64,000 nucleotides of DNA from Acanthaster planci (taxonomy: Eukaryota; Echinodermata; Asteroidea; Valvatida; Acanthasteridae): contig NW_019091375.1 in assembly GCF_001949145.1 (NCBI RefSeq), forward strand, positions 1,885,954-1,949,953. Reading direction: 5' to 3'. This document shows positions 27,440 to 40,400 of the stretch, piece after piece (positions within the stretch are counted from its first letter, which is position 1; every line of letters begins with the position of its first letter). The position numbers were made by a program, and so were the translations under genes. The notes below the pieces were generated by a model that was not told the origin of the DNA, did no database searches, and was given only the letters and a program-made list of their open reading frames with translations.

Positions 27440-27560
27440 AACATGTAATTTGCTACCTCTTAATTAATTAGCCATGTTCATTTGCTTTCAATACATCAAA
27501 TCATCTCTACTTCTGTCACATACATTTAATACAAATGTAATGCAAATCTTTCGCTGATTT
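27440..27560. promoter_or_regulatory. Candidate enhancer-like patch (TAAT and POU octamer motifs)
   Basis: The stretch holds TAATTAATTA (27461-27470), a perfect octamer ATGCAAAT (27540-27547), and several TAAT/ATTA cores. Such clusters bind homeodomain and POU factors. This is a motif observation in an AT-rich genome, so it could be chance. No conservation data are available. Confidence 0.2.
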
Positions 27561-30500
27561 AATTTGGAGTCTTTTTTTAGACTTTTAAAAATGCTGAGCT
27601 CGGTTAAAAGGTTAGTTTTGGCGTTTCCACAAATACAGATACCCAAGTGTCGAAAAAATTAATTTGAGGTTCCTAACTTAATAAGCCGCCCCCTCGAACT
27701 GCACATCATTTCATCAGTGTTGAAGTCTACATTGAATTAAAAAAATATATTTAAAAAAGTGTCGACCATTAGAAACCAGACCATGCAGTAGTGTTCAAAG
27801 GTTTTTTACACAAAAAGCAGCAATTCACAACAGACCATGAGGAAAGAACCTTTTTACATTAAGCCCGAGTGTAAGTAAGTTACAGTTTTAGAGGTCTCTT
27901 GATTGGTGTTACTGTTGTAACGGCATCAAATAAATTTGTCCAGAGTATTTGCAACAAAGGATCTAGCATAGGTAGTCTACGTTTTAGTCGACGCCTGATC
28001 TGATTTTTATATACCCAGCAAGAAATGAGACCGAGGGGTACCCCCCCAACATGTCCAATCCCTTTACACATTCCAGACTATTGTTACTTAANTTCTCTCC
28101 GTCTCGTACCTTGCTGCATATGTATAGTTTTTATCATTTCTTTCCAGCTGAAGCTTTTACATGTAAGAAGGTAAAGTTGGTGCTTCATGTTATGCCTGGG
28201 AAAGCCCCAACTACGTGATAACATTTACTTTCCCTCATGGTTTTATAAAATTTTCGCTGACACATCTACTGCCTACAGCACGCAAACGTTTCATCAGATT
28301 AATCTTTTGTCGAGGAGCACAATGCAGGTACGTTCTTTGTTCTTTTTTAGGGAAGCCACGGCTTGGCCGCAATCTTGTTAGCGGCTCAAAATGTGTACAA
28401 CCAGCCATTCCATTGTTTTTGTGTTTTTGTGGAAACCCCGGAAATAGTCCGGATGTTTTCGCAAGAGCTGTCAATGGTTGTCCGGAGCGCTTGAAGAAAG
28501 GATTACAACTCAAAAAGAATGCTAAACAAAATTCCAGCGAAAGAGAAAAGATTATTGTCATGCTCTTTTCTCTGAGCTTAAGCTTCTATTACAATCCACC
28601 CTGTGCCTGTGCCAAAGTGTGCAAGAAGAAATACGACCATCAACTCCTGTAATAGAGATACATATGCCTATAGCGGACAAGCGCCCATCGTTCCACTGAA
28701 AGGACAGAGTTGGTTCACTTTATCTGCCTGCACAAAGAAAAAATCGTTGCTGAAAAACGAGACTATTGAAACAAAGACTCACCCACCTTTTTATTCTTTT
28801 AAAGGCGTCCTGGGTCCTGCTTTGCTGATTTGTATGGCGATGCTGGGGCGTTAAGAAAGAGATCAGTTTGTAGCAGAGGAAAAGACGGTTAAAATGAGCT
28901 TGAGGTTCAGCATGCGCGTCCTTATGAGATACACGACCGGTGGTATTGTGGTGGTCGTCTACAGTTGAGTCGACTTATATAATATCTGTGCACATGCAGC
29001 GCACTGCCGCCCCCATTTTCCCCACGTGTGGGCAATTACTTTCTTTACGAAAATCTGATAATGTCGACAAAAAATCTTCATTAAGAGAAAGTACAGATTG
29101 GTGCGTGGGAGACTTCCCCCTTTCGCTTTTGACCATGCGTATTGGTCCTTACGTTTCCGCCAAGCGTTAGCTTGGCGTTGTGAAATTAAGAAGTTAATAT
29201 CGTCAACTTGTTATGGAGAGGCATCACCCTCATCTTCGTCATCATAATCCCGTACAGGAGTCCTTGCTTAAGAAACTGATATATATTTCTTCTAATAATG
29301 CCACAAGTCACCGAAGTAGCCCTTTGCACTTTTTCTTGTAGCGTTGATATCACGATTTGCATCATTTAATACTGGTTATGATCTTGAGCATTCGCATCAA
29401 TATCAGTTAATTGCCTCACCAGAGTGTCAGGAACAGGAAACATGAAACCACATTAAATAAAGCACTTGACTAAATGAGTTTTCATCCCAAGAGGTCTAAA
29501 GTATTTTCATCAGTCTAAAGTGGTCAGTCTCTCTTCTCTCTTGTTGCGATGATTGCGTTTTTATTGTCCCCGGCTCCATGTTTGTTAATGGAATATTTTC
29601 TCACTGGTGCATTTGTGAGAGAGAGAAAAATATGAAGAGTCACCCTTAGCATATTTTGATTGCTTTGCTCGGAAAATTGCAAATGTTGTAGGCCTGAGGT
29701 TTTATCATTTCGTCCGGGAGTTCTCCCTTCCCATAGTGATTATTTGTTCAACTGGCTTCCATTCGAATGATTAAGAGTAAATGTTCTGGAAATTCATTTC
29801 CTTATTTAATGAATACAGAAAACCAAATTCTTGGACGTGGCTTTCGTGTGGACGAAATCGTTCGTTGAATTAGGTCCGAACAGTTGGTTCAGTCAGTCCT
29901 TCAAAAACAGTTCAGACTAGCTTGAGGGATGGCAGGCCTCGTGGTTGCATCGGCACCTTTAAAGTAATTTTGAGTTCTGTTTTTGTTGCGTGTTTGTCTT
30001 ATGCTTACCTTCCTTATACTTACAAAATCGTTTCATCCAGTGTTAAGCAACGTAAGAGTAATGAGCAATTGATTTTTCAGTTGGGAAATTGCCTAATATT
30101 TATCACAAGTTAGATGTGAAGAACGTATCCATAATAAGACTCTTTGGAGCTGAAGGTTAGGGAGGAATCCCTCTGACAAATTCTATTGAATTCAATAATT
30201 TGGCAAAACAATAACAGAAAGTTTTATGTCACTACAAGATAAATGGATGAATGGAAATAAACCAAACTGAACTATATTAAACTAAAGTGCATCTGTAATT
30301 CTCGTAGATTAGAGCAAATGATTGAATGAAGTAATATGACAGATTTACGCTGTACGTAATTCATTCATAAGTGCACTGCTAATGCTTTCAAACCATAGTG
30401 AAATTGATACCTTCAGTCACTGGCATTAGTCGTTGGGGAACAGGGGACATGCCCCCCCCCCTTTTTCTAAGTGGGGGAATACTATATTAATTGTCCCCTG

Positions 30501-31244
30501 GCCCCGACTTTTTTCCTAAACCTAAATGAAAATATATGCCTTGCAAAGGCATTTTTCAAAAAAAACCTGGCTATTAGCCAAAGATTGTCTCAGATCACAC
30601 CACGGAGCATCTACCATTTGTTCTTATCAAGGCTATGTCCCCACTGTTCGAAACGGATTGACGCCCTTGCTCCGTCTCTACAAAGAGCAGCATCAGACAG
30701 GTCTTGCCTCTGATAAACACAGAGGTGTTAACGTTACACCAAAAAATAAAAATCGCATATTAACAGCATCATACGCTTGATGGTTCATTGCTTCATACTG
30801 TTACCAAAATAGACTACATTTCTATAAATTGCCGCCAGAACGCTGGCAACATACACGAAACGGAGGAAAATGCTTGAGAAAATACCGGTGTAGAATCGCC
30901 ATCCCTTTGTAGTTTATGTCTCCACTTTGAACTTTCACAATAAGCTTTTGAACGTTTTGTTACTACTTTTTAATCTAGACCAAGCTGATCTGTTAATTTA
31001 CTGCACTTGCTTTTTGCCATTTTATTTATTACAAACCAAGTCAGCCGCAGATTAGACTGTTGTCTGTAAAAGAAATCTTACTTGGAAAGTTAGCCATCTT
31101 CTTGCCATTTGTTTTCAATTTAATGTATGGGTGAATTGGGATAAATATTGAGCATACCTCTTCAGATGTCTTGGGCATACTGCTAAAGGTACGGTGTTAG
31201 ATTGACACCGTGTGGAATCCCTGCTTGAGATATGGTGCGTAATA

Positions 31245-31459
31245 TACTCTCTGAATTGGAAAGAGTGAAATTAGGACAAGACGTTTTAGATTGAAAATCA
31301 CCTTGAATTTAAACTGAAAAAAGGCAGAAAATAGCTCCCTCCAGTAGAAGCTCGGGTGAAATTTCAATCTTTCCTAGCGAAGAAATTTCACTCCAATTCG
31401 TCTGGTCCTTAATTTCAATCGGAGGGATTGAATCTTTACTCTTTGGAATTTAGAGAGTA
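31245..31459. repeat. Inverted-repeat element with TACTCTCT ends
   Basis: The left arm TACTCTCTGAATTGGAAAGA (31245 on) and the right arm TCTTTGGAATTTAGAGAGTA (to 31459) are imperfect inverted repeats about 170 bp apart. Between them are nested TGAAATTTC/GAAATTTCAC motifs. A CGGTGT...ACACCG hairpin lies just outside the left arm. It is probably a decayed MITE, and similar GGTGTTA/AACACC fragments occur near 10.5-10.9 kb and 58.5-58.9 kb. Confidence 0.5.
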
Positions 31460-34339
31460 GATTTAACACTGCGGGTATGACTGTTTAAAAGGGTTTGCGT
31501 ACTCTTTCCTTATGCTCATTTTGTGTTAATCAATGAACCAAGTCTTCAGTCTGATATAAAATGTATAGTGCTTTCACAGACCATGAGTCTGACAGCGGGT
31601 TGTCCTTAGGTTGCCTTTGATTAGACCCTACACATGTGCATTGGGGATACTTTAGTGTTTAGTCAGGAACATCGGGCAAAGTCTACCCGTTTCTACCCTT
31701 TTAGACAAAGTCTATGGAATGCCTTTAAAGTTCAGGCAAGGAATACCTGTTAAGGTTATTTGTGCGTTGTGTGTTTCGCCGATAACAGTGACGTAGTTTG
31801 AAGCATTGGGTTTACTGATGTTGTTTTCAACGCTGGCGCAGCTCGACACATTTTGCGTCACAATAAGAAACGAAGTGCGACAGCTCTGACGTGTTTTTAT
31901 TTAACACAATTTCCCGATAACTGAAATTGCCCACCTGGCATATTCAAAACTCCCATGGATAGATATTCCATTTGTCACTGTCGTGGAGTGTAGTTTGAAG
32001 ATTGTACCATTTAGTGAACAAAAAAGACGACTGTGGCGAGGATTGTGACGTCACTCAACGAAGTAGGTGTCACCCGAGTTTGCATGTATTGGCTTCTCAA
32101 AATTATTCCATTGATGGGGATTGCGACGTCATGCGGCAGGAAAGGCATTAGTGTTTGTCTTGTCTGTTGTTGGTAGGGCCACACTGTGTCAGACGAACAC
32201 TGCAAAAAACAAGTTTTTTCAATTAATTTAACATTCCCGCCGAGTGTTGTCAGAAGACTACACCAAACTGGGTGTAGTCCTACGTTAACACCCAGAGTAT
32301 TTAAATGGCATCATTTTTTTTTACTTGTCTTGTCTTTTAACCCCCCTTTCGTATTATTCCTTAGGGGAAATCCACTCCGGAAACGCCCGCAGATGTTGAC
32401 ATCACGTAGGTGGGTAGAGGTGCGTGACTCCCTTCGGTGTGCACCTATGTTCAAACCCTGCATGACACTTGAAAAACCCACGAGGCAAACCGATTATGAT
32501 CAGCTGTTCCGGGTCTTCCAAAGATCTCCTTTGAAAGACTTGCTTGTCAGATCCCATTTATGACATCTTCAATATCAACACGAGTCCAGTCCCATTATTT
32601 TCAATTGTAATGAGAGTGGGAAAGAAATTGCAGCCCCACGTGCAGATTTTGTACTCGGTGAATTGTGAATTGAAAACAAAATGCAAGAAAGCCAAGAAAC
32701 CAACCTTTTGTCTCCAAAGGCAATGTACTTTGAAAGTACGATGGCATCATATTTAGCACTATTACAGGCCTTGTTGATATTGTGGGTCCCCGCAGACAGA
32801 TTTAATCTCATTTTCAGCGACATGGAAGGGCACGGTTTTAACAAAAGAAACCCATTGAAACATCATTTTTGAGATGAAACATCACCATGAACGTAAGTCA
32901 AGTTACAGCCCCTTTTTTCAGTACGTATCTCCATTGAGATCTCCAATTAAATCAAAATAAATCTTACTCAAAGGGGAAAAAAGTGCCAAAGTTTACTGTG
33001 CATATTTTGTTGCCTTTCTATATTCATAACATTGTTAAGCCTAACCTTGGATGAGTTGATTACTTTGAGTGGTCAGTGGTCTACTAAAATAAAATGGTCC
33101 GTGGATAATCTCGTTCGTGCACAGCTCTCTTTGTCGTTGCTGGGGGTCATTCTTAAAGTGTTGCTGCAAAACAAGTAAAACTAGCAAGTGTCACGTGAAG
33201 GGCTCTCAGCCAATGAGGACACAGAATCTGTGGATGGGGGGTTAAAAACAACCCCAAAACACAGTACTTCTAATTTGCTGTTACTACGTGCATTGTGGTA
33301 TAATAATTGGTGCTTTTCGCTTTTCAGGCTAATACAAATTTTACGATCCTTTACATAGGAATAAGCCTTTGCCAGAAATGTTTTTCATTAATAGATTTGG
33401 GGGGTTCACACTGCGAACAGACGTTTAGAAAGTGCACTTCTAATTTCACCTAGCCCCCCAAAAGGTTTTACACGTTGAAACGTATCAGGTTTCATGCAAA
33501 ATAACTATTTCTTGAACACTTTAACACTGGCCAGAGATTTGTAACATGACTTCAATGCCTATTTCCGATTCCTCAGCTTCCTGTTTAAATCAGCTTCGTT
33601 TACTAGTACCTGTGATAAATCTTTAAATCTCGGCGATCCCTCATGCACCAGAAGGAAGCACTATCAATGGAACTGATAAGCAAACCGTTTGGATCGTAAT
33701 ATCATCCGCCAAAATGCAGAGATAAAAGGTTTTTTTTCCCGAAAAATTACTCCATTGAACAGAAATCCCAGGAGTTGAATTCAATGGGAGTAGTAAGAAA
33801 AAACATAACCTCCTTAGGGGTCGTCAAAAGTTTTCAACCTTTTCACATTAGTACTTATCAACACTTTTCCACCAGTATCCTGAAATACGAACTCCCGTAG
33901 GCACTACATTGTTGGAAAGTGCCCATTATTAAGCATACAGATATGCATTTTTGAAAACCTCCATGTTTTAAAAACAAATAAGTTCAATATGACACATTAG
34001 ACACATTATCGATAAAGAAACGTTTTTCCTATCAGTGTCGGCAATCCTCAGCGAACTTTCAATTCGACCCATAGAGGGTTGAACATTAATTTCTTTATCT
34101 TTGTAGGCTGCATATTGCTCTTGGCCCAACCCTCGTTGTTGTGTTGTTTGAATGGGTAAGCACACAAACTCAGTTATAATCGAACTTCTTCTTATTAAGA
34201 AAAACCGTAACCCTGACACAGAGGAAATACAGTTTGCAAATGATTTTTTCCCTTGTTAGGCTGCGAAATCGACTTCGCATTGGGTTTATCTTCCAAGCCC
34301 TAACCACAACCTGGCCACTCTTAATGTGTTTCATATCCA

Positions 34340-34495
34340 TCAGTTGTGTTGATTTTCGGTTCGGTGAGTGCTTGTCGTGGGTATGTCCCCGCCTTGCGCT
34401 GCCTTGTGACAAATCGTAGGCACCATCGTTGTTCCTATTTTCAACCCCGTGAAGGTTTCGTCGCCAACTGCATTCTTGCGATACACGGCAATTAC
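34340..34495 (-). CDS. GABA-B-like receptor exon 16 (C-terminal tail and stop)
   Basis: Residues 723-773 and TGA (34342-34340). The acceptor is GTTGCTACAG, phase 0. The tail starts VIAVYRKNAVGDETFTGLKI and later has GDIPTTSTHRTENQHN. At 51 residues it is far shorter than the roughly 200-residue tails of vertebrate GABBR2 and has no heptad coiled-coil or RSRR-type ER-retention signal. The proximal half is conserved in the neighbouring paralog exon (61046-61216), which confirms that this is coding. Confidence 0.9.
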   Translation of the reverse strand, partial: VIAVYRKNAVGDETFTGLKIGTTMVPTICHKAAQGGDIPTTSTHRTENQHN

Positions 34496-37400
34496 CTGTA
34501 GCAACAGTGGAGCAAATTACAACAAGCAGGATGATATAAACGACTAAAACAGAGACATAAATGAAATGTCAGCCATCACTACTAATTAAATTGTTCGTGT
34601 TTCTGTTTGCGATTCATAATCTTTAAAGTAGACGGTGGGCAGGCCTGAGTGCTTAAGGTGTATAGCGCCTCCAATGGTCGAGGAATCCATAACAATAATT
34701 ACGCTCTTTGATCGAGAGAGGGTGCTATTAACAGAGATAGAGCTGGGAGGCAGGTCAATGTATCTTTCTTTGACAACAGCGCGAGTGTATTTCAGTCATA
34801 TGCAGTCAGTGTCATGGCATAGTTTGAGACTCCATGGATTAAATAAAGACGCCTTCTCGTAGTGCTGGTTTGCTTCCGGATCCACTCGCAGGCTCCGACC
34901 TCATAAAGTCAATTCAGTCAACCTTGACTTCTTGGGCTGCCCGCGCGTTCCTTCAAAGATCACGACGGGCGTGGTGAGAACCAACATAGTGTGGCAAGAT
35001 CATACCCATGGGAAAGAGGCTGCACTCTAGTACACAGCAGTCGCTTTAGTCGCTATTTGGAAAGTGATGAGGAACACCCACGTTATAGCGTCTATAAACG
35101 GGAAAGTTTGCGGATATAGGTTCATTACAAGAGCCTCATGTACTGAGTCCTCGCGAAAAATACCGGGAGTAAAAGTAAGCTTGTGCCCATCACCCACTTG
35201 CCGGGTACAACGGAAAAGAGCGATCACGTATTTCAACAGACACCTTTTGCGAGAAATTTCATTTGTGAACTCTGAGCTCCACACCATTGCAAAGTTCGAA
35301 TTTGTTGTTGCTTTGGAGGACCCTTTCCCCTCAAATTGATTCTTGAAAACTCTCAGGGCAACCCTCTTTTTCCAAAATAAGAAGTTGAATTATTAGCAGT
35401 CAGAAATGCTATTGAAAATCAAAATTCAGGAAAAAAATCCAGGAAAAAAATCCTCTGAGCACCACACCATTGCAAAGTTCGAATTTGTTGTTGCTTTGGA
35501 GGACTCTTTCCCCTCAAATTGATTCTTGAAAACTCTCAGGGCAACCCTCTTTTTCCAAAATAAGAAGTTGAATTATTAGCAGTCCGAAATGCTATTGAAA
35601 ATCAAAATTCAGGAAAAAAAATCCACTAACACCACAAATTTCCTGTGGGTCCTTACCTTCGGAAAGAGTAACATGCACAGGGACAGCGTTATGCAGAAGA
35701 GCATAAATCCGGAGACGAGGGCAAAGGTCACGCCAGGTGACGAGGCATTAAAGAAAGATAGCGCAGCGGCCACCACACAGCAGATGACGGTGTTATAGAT
35801 GGACAAGCCCACGTAATGGCTATCATTCAAGCCAGACACTTTGACATTTCTGTGAAACAGATGACTGATAAATTAGGTCATGTCTTCAGACAGTATATAA
35901 AGAATTATGAGAAATGATTCATACGGTGATGTGCGTCCAACCGTTTTTTATATTTGTTCTTTGTTTTGTGTGTGTGTGTTTGTTTTCAACCGGAAGTTAA
36001 AAAACTGGAAAATCTGTAAGACTCATAAACGCTGAAAAGTCACAGCAGTGATATGTAAGATTTACTTTCTTGTGCGTTGCTCCAGCTTAATGGGAGTCAC
36101 CTCATGTGCGTTTATGCGTTTACGAACCTTCACAGGAATGCTGTCATCATTCTATTTTGGTAGTACATTATACTCGGAAACGTACCTCAAACAACGTGAA
36201 TGGATAAATAAAGAATCAACTCATTAAATTACTTACTATCATTCGGCCTGAGAAGGACTTTAAAAAACTGACATATATGATTGATGATTTAATACTATTT
36301 GCAACCAAAGGTTGGATTAAGATACACAACACGATCTAAAAACCCTATTTCAAAATACAATATTTCAGTACTCAAGCCTTAATTTAAAATTGCTATATAC
36401 ATTTTCCTGATGCATTAAAATATTTTAAGACAAATAATAATAATGCAACGTCAAAAATGATATTTTATATCATAGTCTGCTCCTCGCCGAGCTCTAATCC
36501 ACGAAAGGAGAGCCACAATCTGCATAATTTGGCGGGTCCGACCTTCAAGTGGAGCACCAAACAGCCATATCGTTGATAGAGGACATGGGTCACTAGCATT
36601 GGCAGATTTTTTCCGGGGGGGGAGCAAAGCATTGATCAGTGTAGCCAGTAAAAAAGGGGTCAGTTCCGAAGTTTTTCCTTTCGAATTGATGATATTCCTC
36701 GCCTTCCTCCCTCGCATCGTTTCTCTCGTTTTTGTGATTTATTTTTGTCCGTTTTATTTCACATTATTTCGCAGGTTTTTTTATTATTATTTTTTACCTG
36801 GTCGACCATGCCAGAAAGGCGCCAAAGACGACGACAAACGCCTTGTAAATGACAATTATGAGGGTCCATATGGTGTTGTTATTCGACGTGCAGATGACGC
36901 GCAGCTCTACGCGCTGCTGGTGGTGTTCCAGATCTTCAACGGTCTACGTGAAACCACGAGAACAGATGAGAATGCATGAATACAGTGTAGTAAAATGGAC
37001 ACATAGATCAGCATGAAGTTTTATCTTTTAATGGAGTACTTATAATTTAAAGTAATCTCTCAGTTACTTGAGCTATGTGAGCTCTGTCTTCCTCGATGTG
37101 TATTGGATCGATGATCTGCCAGGGGACGAGTATGGCAAAATCCACCAACAGCAGCACGGCGATGATGCCGAAGAGATAGTAGTCCTTGATGACCTTGTCG
37201 ATCGAGAAAAAGGGGAATTATCATAGGCGGATCCTAACACTGGGGTGCCTTATTTGTGAAATGTAACGGGAAAAGGGTCTGATTTTTTGAGGAAATCTTA
37301 TTTCCCTTTCAACCTATAAATGTGTAAAAAGCCACCATAATGTAGCCTCAGCAATCAGAAATGTCACAAAAGTTTACATATTCAAGAATTCCCGAATTTG

Positions 37401-40400
37401 TTCTATCCCTCCAAACCAAATCCCCCCAAACTGGTCCTGGATTTGCACTTGGAAATAACGTGGACAGTCTATCTTCAATTGGCGTAGATCCCCGGGGGAG
37501 TATATATTCCCCACTTTTTGAGGTGGGGGTGGTCTATTGAATTATCATCCATGATACGCAAAAAACGTTACAGCGGATTGTGACGAATTTTCGCGATTTT
37601 CCAACATTTTTAATGTGTGCACTAAAAATCACTAAAAAGGGAAATCACTTTTTAAAAAGCCATCAATATACCATTCTGATGTAAGAGTCTACGCAACTTT
37701 GATAAACATTACAGATATATATCCTTATCGCGAAATATCTGCCCCCCCCCCGCTTTTCAAATTTGCATGGCCAGGCAAGTCATCAACCCCACCCGCCCTT
37801 CAGACGTACGCCACTGCTATCTTTGCTGCTCCTCTGTATGGGATCTTTCCCTTTGTTCTGCGTGCTATTTCCGGTCTAGAGGTGCATAATGCTCTCAGTA
37901 TTGTTAGAAGTTTAACACCGGAGTGCTACAAATTTACGCGACTCTTTACTATTTGAAAAGGTAGTAAACAATCAGATATACAGATAGATAAATACACTAT
38001 AGAAAGTTTTTGAGTGACCTGTAGGGATTGACTAGGGTGATAAAGCAAATCCTTTCCTACCTGCTCCCTGCCAGAACAAAGGATTATTTTTTTTGAACAG
38101 GGCAATCATTATGATTTCCTTTGGTAGGGACTCGCCGCGTGCGGGAAAAGCTCGCGTCCTCTTTGACACAGGTCGAGCTGAGCACAGGCAAGCAATCTTT
38201 GTTCGGAATGTTTGGAATACCCCATCCACCAGCCTCTCCTTTAGGATAACACTATTCAACAAAGCCGATGAGTCAAGAGCTTGAAATGGTCTTTGGAAAA
38301 CTAATCACCTTTCTCTTGGTCTTGTTGGCGATGACGATACTATACACTCTCCACATCTTGGTGAACATTCCTCCAAACGCCAGAGTGAACGCCACAGGAA
38401 TTATCCAAGAACGCGTCTGAAACCAAGAGACAACGTTGAAACACCCCATAGGTAGTCCGTTTATCAATTCCGGATATTCAATTACTGTAATAATTCATTT
38501 CAAAAAGGGCCTCTTACCCTACAAATAACAAGAAGAGCCTTTTCGTCCACCACGGATTTATCGATGCCGAGCAGAACAACACCGAGGTATGCCGACAGGA
38601 TACCAATTGCGATGATGTTGTTCACCTTTGGGCTTGACATCTTGATTTGTCTGTAATAATCGAGAAATGAAATTCGTCACTGAAGGAACATTTGGATCTT
38701 TGAAATTTCCTAGAAGATGGAGATTACTGTTGGACTTCACAAAAACATGACACTCTGAGACAATGAGCTATGTAGATGACGGTGTTTATTGTCAACCTTG
38801 AATTAGTCGATAAATAACTCAGGCGATGACAACTTGGCAGATGCAAACGCGCCGGGCGGTTATTCAGCTGCGGTCTGCCATACTGTTATCCGTGTACTGC
38901 CACTCAGCGTCATCGGTCTGGGGCCACTTCTTTACCAGCAACGGGATCTCTTGTCTTGCATCCATCTTGTAAGGATGATTTTATTCCCACGAGAAGGATC
39001 AATTATTGTTGGCATTATGTACATTTCTATGCATCAATCATCACCGTTCAAATTTGGTGGTGATTTGGCCGCATGTACTCTAGTAATTGTGTCGTACACA
39101 AGAACAGAAGGAGGTTAATCTACGCAAAATGCCTAGAGAGTAAAAGCGACACTAAAACCACATTTCCTGCACGCTCTCTGATTACTTATTTTACTTATTT
39201 TGCGGAAACGCTCGTTACCCTGTCCATAGTCTCAATATTTGTCATCACACCAACCTTTCGTTTCGTTTCCAGACGTTGAACACTAGAAACATGACGGCCA
39301 GAGCCATACCTAGGGCTGCTAACACGCTCATTGCAGCCAGGATTCCAACAGGAATGCTTTGTAGAAGCTCAATGGTCTCGGTTACGTCTGAATCAAACGG
39401 TGGTTCTCCTCCTAAAAGGGGAGGGGCTAGAGTTAAAATGGACCGTTGGCAAACTAGATAACCGGCAACATTGGCAACTGACGTTTCATCAGACACTCTT
39501 GATGGCTCCCTTCAATGACGACAGTGACTCCGTATACAATAGCTGCTACAATGCTTACCGTCATTAATTAATGGGTTCTACTGTCAGTGATTATGGCATC
39601 ATGATCACCGCGTGTAAGAGCAATTCCTTTCTGTCCCTAGTGAAGCCGTACTTGGCCTCTTGATGGCGCTATCTAATGACGGCTTAGTGCATGTGGCTGT
39701 TGTGTGTAAAAGCGTCCTGGACTCCTCTAAACGGAGATATCTTTTGTGTCATCAAGACTTATCTTACCACTGTAGTACCAAAGCTGCTCAGTAGGAATAT
39801 TCCAGGTGATCTCGTCTTGTATGTTGCTGTAAATGCCAACGATAACTTCCACTCCGTCTGTGAAAACGAGGCACCATTTATCATCACTCTGTTCAATACG
39901 AGGCTTAAAATTGAGTGACTACCAATCATTTCGAATCTGGCAGCGGGCTACATGTCATGATCTCGGGGCAGGGCTCTAACTTCATTTGCCCCTTTCCACC
40001 ATTAGACTAGTACCTAGTGAGGGTAGAGATGGTTATTTCCCCGTTATTTAATATTTTTCTTAAATGTATCCCCTCGAAGAAGCTGAGATATGGCTTATGG
40101 AAATATTTATGGATCTGATTAACAGGGTAGCCCTAATAGCATAGGCATGAGTGCCTGTAGAATCCGTCGAAATCGAAAAGCGCATATTTTCAGTAGTTAA
40201 AATATCAACTAGTCCAATTTTCTTTGAACTGTTTCGAAGTATAAATTACGTCTAAATTTCCTCACCTATATTCTGCTCTATAAGCAGATCACCCATTCTG
40301 TCGCCCCCTTCGGAAAACTGTACCGGACCCTGTGAAAATGTACCATTGGAAAGTCTTTTCAAAAATACAACAGAGTGGTCCTCCCAAACTATGAAACCAT

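Larger units (their letters stand above)
23298..34339. other. Long non-coding stretch left of the receptor gene
   Basis: On the minus strand this is downstream of the receptor stop codon and includes its 3' untranslated region. No exact AATAAA is evident just downstream. It contains poly-G/C runs (about 23769, 25529, 25779, 30452) and a TAAT/POU-motif-rich patch at 27400-27560. A repeat remnant with inverted arms lies at 31245-31459, and the single N is at 28092. Overlapping open frames at 28215-28652 (both strands) are unassigned. Confidence 0.4.

Noticed and set aside
28215-28652. 145-codon plus-strand open frame with several cysteines and an opposite-strand frame
   Set aside because: No recognisable domain order or convincing splice sites, and the two strands are equally open.
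32186-32563. 125-codon plus-strand open frame
   Set aside because: Composition looks like chance, it starts within a CACTGCAAAAA repeat-like segment, and no motif is recognised.
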